Shown here one piece after another: positions 60,201 through 64,000 of a stretch of DNA of 64,000 nt. The DNA is from Margaritifera margaritifera (lineage: Eukaryota; Mollusca; Bivalvia; Unionida; Margaritiferidae), in assembly GCA_029931535.1 (NCBI GenBank), contig JAQPZY010001621.1, positions 4,006,001-4,070,000 on the forward strand, given 5' to 3'. Below the pieces are notes generated by a model, which was not told the DNA's origin, did not search any database, and saw only the letters and a program-made list of their open reading frames with translations. Each line of letters begins with the position of its first letter. The first letter of the stretch is position 1. The position numbers and the translations under genes were made by a program.

Positions 60201-61640
60201 TACTAACCATAAATGAATGCACGAACACTTTCACATAATGAAAACTGCATGCAATGTAGTAGATTAAGCTACCCAAAAAATGGTATGCATCTTGGAATGG
60301 TTGGATCTACCCATGGTCTGATGTGCATTTAGAGTGATGTCATTCGAGGTCCTGATATAAGGAATATACGAATTGCTGTCCGATATCACAGCGTTTGGAT
60401 AAGGTGGTCCTTGATCTCTGCATTAGCTGCAGAAGTGGCAGCACCTATCCCAATGAGCAGGCATTGAATTGTGATGGAAAGGAGCAGATGCCTTGGTCTT
60501 GATTACTTTGGTGCTACATCATATTGACATTTTTGCACTGCGCAGTGTCAACCTGGGGTATAGTCATAATGAACATAACAAACCTGGCTGCTCGCTTTTG
60601 GATTTTTTCAATTATTCTTTTTACACACATGTAACCGTTACAGAAACACTGATCAAGAAAGTGGTTTACTACAGTCTGGTGTAAATAGTGGATCTGTAAG
60701 CTTAAAACAACCCACCCTGTTGCAATTTTTCCAGTTGATAACCAAAACATAGAATTGAGTGGATTGAATTCACCATGTTACTGGTAGATATCATGTTTAT
60801 GTCTGAGGTGGCAATTATTGAAAGTAGTTCACACTTCCGGAATAGTATGCTGCAGTGCGGTTACTGCATCTCTGTCTTCTGTCAAAGTAGATCTCTACGC
60901 TGTAACCTCATGTACAATGTCGCACTAGTCCTACATAGATTGGGTGGAATATGAAATGTTGAAGGCATTTTCTCTGTTGTAATGTGTACTTGGTTGCAAT
61001 TGAGTTGGAAGATCTAGACATGTCTCAACATACAATCTAGGCCCAGAATATGGTCAAGATATTATCCATATATATGTGTTGAACTCACGGGAATTATGTG
61101 CATTACTGAGTTAAGTTGCAAGAAATTACAGCGGTGTTTATATTAGAAACACATTAAAGCAAATGATGTCCCAAGAACTTCTGGGCGGGAAAACGCATAT
61201 ATGAATCCGAGATCACTGAAATAGGAAAGTCACGAAAACTGAATTGCTGATGATAATGATGGTAGGCAGGATTCAGAAGAGTAGTAGTCCCTTGATGCCC
61301 ATTGACTCCAATTTCTGCTTCAAGTGCTGAGAGGTCCAGTTAAATGGATTGTTCAAATGATATGGAAACTATTTCCGTCTTCATGAGGAGCATAATGCCA
61401 TTGTTTACAAACAAAGGCATGCATTGATGGGCAAGTTACAGTCCTGACAAATGCGCAGATGGCACTTAAGAAACACATCAGGAAGCGACAGATCCGAATG
61501 CAAAAGTTCTAGTGAGAAGGTAAGGGATAATGCACAAAGCAAAGGTGGTGAAGCATAAAAATGAAGATCAACAGAAATATATAACATGATGTCATTCTCA
61601 CTGTTCCAAACTAAGAATTGCAGAACAAAGACGTTACACG
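57300..61640. repeat. low-copy block with repeated ~300 bp segments
   Basis: The segment at about 57775-58080 is repeated at 58555-58860 (shared GATTGCTATGAT-AAA-CAGCTGATAC, GAAGTCTGAT-CTGAGGATTG, AATACCTGTAT-T-GAGCC), spaced about 780 bp. Minus-strand translation of both copies gives GVSA---FIIAILRIRLL--- LSVSLY. Other hydrophobic minus frames occur at 59450-60010 and 61405-61587. No gene recognised. Confidence 0.55.
60530..60720 (-). pseudogene. LINE reverse transcriptase C-terminal relic
   Basis: Minus frame reads CVKRIIEKIQKRAARFVMFI, matching the (I-x-LE-x-VQ-RAARFV) motif near the C-terminus of CR1/Jockey-like RTs. Nothing upstream or downstream of the relic is readable as RT, so it is a short fragment. 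Confidence 0.55.
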
Positions 61641-61784
61641 TGACTGCTGAAAATCTTTTGATTCGTTGACAAGTGCTGTATTAATATATAGCTCAACATA
61701 TTGGTACGGATCATTTTATATAGGATGGTCATGAGTGGGTCACCTATTGCAGTGTACAAACTACACTTAAGCAATCTCATAAGC

Positions 61785-62715
61785 AACAATTATTGATTTT
61801 CTATTGTTAGTAATGGTGGCCATGTTTGAGGGCAGATCAGTATCATCTGTATAAGCTTGAAAGGTCATGCCAGGATCCCTTCTGTCAAGTTTGGTCAAAT
61901 TCTAATTAGCAGTTTTGCAGAAGTCATTTAATGGTTTTCTATTTTTTGTAATTGTGGCCATATTTGAGGCCAGATCAGCATCATTTGTATAAACTTTAAA
62001 AGTCTTCATACCAGGATGCTTACTCTCAAGTTTGGTCAAATTCTATGTAGCAGTTTTGGAGAAATAATTATTTGAAGGTTTTTCTATTTTTAGTAATGGT
62101 GGCTATATTGTTTAGCTGATTGATATCATTTGTATAAATCTGAAAGATCTTTCTACCAGGATGCTTTCTGTCAAAAATATGATCAAATTTTGTTTGGTAG
62201 TTTGAAAAAAAGTAATTTAAATGTTTTTCTAGTTTTAGTAATGACAGTCATATTTCATGGCAGATTGGCATCATTTATAAAACTTGAAAGACCTTTATGC
62301 AAGGATGCTCTGTGCCAAGTTTGGTTACATATGGTCTGGTGGGTTTTGAGAAGAAGTTGAAGATTACTAATGGATAACAGACATGTTTTTCTATTTTAAG
62401 CGATGTTGGCCATATTTGAAGGCAGATTGTCATTTGAATAAACTTGAAATGACTTCATGCCAGGATGCTTTCTGTCAAATTTGATCAAATTCTGTCTAGC
62501 TGTTTTTGAGAAAAAGTCATTTAAAGGTTTTTCTATTTTCAGAAATGGTGGCCATGTTTGATGGTGGATCAGAATCATCTGTATAAATCTGCAAGACCTC
62601 TATGCCAGGATGCTCTCTGCCAAATTTGGGCAAAATTGGTCCAGCGGTTGTTTAATGTTTTAAGTAACAATTGTTAACAAACACGTGAATACAATAAGCT
62701 TACTTGGCCTTATGA
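61785..62715. mobile_element. GGCCCAAG-type array and closing end
   Basis: Six ~150 bp units, then AACACGTGAATACAATAAGC, TTACTTGGCCTTATGACCAG, ATGAGCTAACC, the family's closing end. It lies about 130 bp from exon B. Confidence 0.75.
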
Positions 62716-62844
62716 CCAGATGAGCTAACCAAATAATTAGTGACAATTTTATTTCACAAAATAGACAATTATGCATAATTTTATTTTGCATAATGTTCAA
62801 GTTGTAAAAATGCTGGTCAGTATGAGAGGGTAAGTCATACAAAC

Positions 62845-62914
62845 CTGTCTGTTAAGGGCACCATCACTGGCATAGGACTTCATTCTTCCCTGTACCTCAG
62901 GATCATCATATTGT
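62845..62914 (-). CDS. cspp1: CSPP1-like exon B
   Basis: A 70 bp exon with acceptor TATTTTTCAG and donor CAG|GTTTGT. It takes one base to finish the Arg codon begun in exon A, then reads QYDDPEVQGRMKSYASDGAL and three more residues, ending in phase 0. The QYDDPEV run is loosely like a DQDPEVSEEM run recalled in vertebrate CSPP1. The 355 bp intron separating it from exon A is the shortest in the gene. The phase match with exons A and C supports all three calls. Confidence 0.7.
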
Positions 62915-63269
62915 CTGAAAAATATACAATGTATCAAATTCTTTACTGTGGTCTGTATTGTGAGTGAAATAGACCAGTCTCTCACCGGTTTTTAATTCAG
63001 TGCTTGCATTTGACAAATTTCTCAAATCAGATTACACATTAAAAGCCAACAGTGTAGAGTGGACAATTTAGCATAAGCTCTCTCTCAGTTGTCTTTTCCA
63101 AGAAATTGCATGACAAAAAGTAAGTTTTTTAAAATTTATATCCTCCAACCATTACCAACAACATATATTGAATGATTGCATACAGATTCTCATGATTATC
63201 TGTAATTTGGATGAAGATTTGATTATCCCCCGACACTTATCAAATTAGAAGTATTTCAAATTGATTCAC
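62915..63269. other. intron between exons A and B
   Basis: 355 bp, no recognisable feature; the shortest intron of the gene here. Confidence 0.6.
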
Positions 63270-63346
63270 CTTCCCTGTGCTTCATCACCTTTCCTTTTCT
63301 CCATCATATCATCATACGTAGGGGTTCCCCAGCCTTTTTTAGGCCC
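63270..63346 (-). CDS. cspp1: CSPP1-like exon A
   Basis: A 77 bp exon starts after a TTATTTCAG acceptor and ends at an AAG|GTGAAT donor. It is read in phase 0 and leaves two bases of a split Arg codon, completed by the first base of the exon at 62845-62914. It encodes a Gly/Lys start, then GTPTYDDMMEKRKGDEAQG. This resembles the TPSEAYEELLNQRR stretch of vertebrate CSPP1 in spacing of Thr-Pro, Tyr and basic residues. No Met context suggests a start here, so upstream exons are expected beyond the window edge. The exon call is firm; the family call is moderate. Confidence 0.7.
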
Positions 63347-63664
63347 CTGAAATAAAACAATTTTTTTTTTAAATCGTGTCCAATGCTATCAAAATCTGGG
63401 GTAACAATTAAAAATGTCAAGCTATTTAAATTTGAAAATATCTAATCCTGTAATTATCCTATTCACTTGTACTTAGAATAAATGTTAATTTAGTTTCCTT
63501 TGAAAAGAAAGATGTTATTAAATCATTTACATTGAAAGAGATCCTTGTTATGAAATAAGAGTGCAAAACAAGAATTTTATCAAAACCTTACAGGGCCAGC
63601 ATCTTAAAAAGAAAGCATGCAATCTGGACACAATTTGGTGATATTTGAAAGATATCATGCAATT

Positions 63665-63874
63665 ACCATATATCCTCAAGAGTCAAATCCAACTGCAAAC
63701 TACAAATACCCAGATCTACTGTCACATAATGCACCAGCAGATCTGTGTCCAGATGTTAGGGGTAATCTGTAAAACAAACAACATAGACCCTGATTTGCCA
63801 GCACATTATGCGACAGCAGATCAGGGTCTATGTTGATTGCAGTTGGACCTGACTTATAAACAAGTATATACAGT
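63665..63874. mobile_element. two-hairpin MITE, copy 5
   Basis: ACTGCAAACTACAAATACCC hairpin first (more diverged), then AACAACATAGACCCTGATTT hairpin with loop GCCAGCACATTATGCGAC. Ends ACCATATATCCTCAAGAG and AACAAGTATATACAGT, flanked by TA. Stem mismatches are more numerous than in copies 1 and 4. Confidence 0.85.
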
Positions 63875-63947
63875 AGCATTTTCGCCACTTGTTTTCAAGA
63901 GAATTCTGACAATTATAAGCTGTACATAACCAAATAAATATGTAAAT

Positions 63948-64000
63948 GTATACTATCATATCAGCCGATACCAGCTCCAAACTGCATAGATCCAGATCTG
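63948..64000. mobile_element. two-hairpin MITE, copy 6, cut by window edge
   Basis: GTATACTATCATATCAGCCG, ATACCAGCTCCAAACTGCAT, AGATCCAGATCTG is the left half of the first hairpin. It lies only ~75 bp from copy 5, in the same orientation. Confidence 0.75.

Larger units (their letters stand above)
661..63346 (-). other. cspp1: CSPP1-like gene, internal part (gene span)
   Basis: Minus-strand gene; exons run from high to low coordinates. Vertebrate CSPP1 is a microtubule- and centrosome/cilium-associated protein of about 1,200 residues needed for cilium formation and spindle organisation. Here eight exons (63270-63346, 62845-62914, 54419-54450, 53002-53119, 51272-51377, 31511-31595, 9432-9528, 6921-7088) encode about 250 residues of charged coiled-coil protein. 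Phases join cleanly except between 53002-53119 and 51272-51377, where an exon or donor seems to be missed. The order of resemblances to vertebrate CSPP1 (TP..Y..L..RR block, then GEDRE..RRK..Y..EL, then LRV-ASG--DPEKS) is collinear. The assignment comes from memory of the family, without alignment. The 5' end lies above 64000 and the 3' end probably below position 1. Confidence 0.62.

Overview
The window is non-bacterial: A+T-rich, without long ORFs, dense in tandem and dispersed repeats, with widely spaced short exons bounded by GT/AG splice sites. The repeat vocabulary (AAGAGGCCCAAGTGGGCCTG... elements carrying internal ~150 bp tandem arrays, CAGTGACCTTGACCTTTGACC arrays, DIRS retroelements, tRNA SINEs) resembles molluscan genomes, probably a bivalve. 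No species is assigned.

One host gene is recognisable. At least eight minus-strand exons from 63346 down to 6921, plus weaker candidates at 2396-2513 and 661-719, carry one protein. It resembles CSPP1 (centrosome and spindle pole-associated protein 1): Lys/Arg/Glu-rich coiled-coil segments and an LRV-ASG--DPEKS block like one recalled from vertebrate CSPP1. Reading phases match at six of the seven junctions among the eight main exons. Two introns are about 20 and 22 kb. First and last exons lie outside the window.

The rest is intronic and mostly repeats. From low to high coordinates: tandem arrays and minisatellites (3-16 kb) including a 111 bp-arm foldback; a ~160 bp tandem family (19.7-21.4 kb); a GGCCCAAG-type element with a long internal array (24.6-27.1 kb); a CAGTGACCTTGACC array (29.6-30.4 kb); a second array family (33.4-34.8 kb); a decayed DIRS-like tyrosine-recombinase retrotransposon on the minus strand (35.1-38.8 kb, possibly extending to 40.35 kb) carrying a 751 bp solo-LTR-like insertion with CTAG target-site duplication; a 1,529 bp solo-LTR-like insertion with TATGG duplication inside a SINE (41.7-43.4 kb); two copies of a ~648 bp element with GTGGCGCTC inverted ends (44.75 and 46.72 kb); a tRNA-Met-like SINE with an 11 bp duplication (50.4 kb); and a repeated low-copy block with a LINE relic (57.3-61.6 kb).

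The most distinctive signal is a ~215 bp non-coding element with ~22 bp inverted ends enclosing two different perfect or near-perfect hairpins. It has five complete copies, a sixth cut by the window edge and one decayed copy. A tandem satellite at 44.7-45.8 kb seems to be made from one of its hairpin modules.

All family names rest on motif recognition by eye. No database search was possible.
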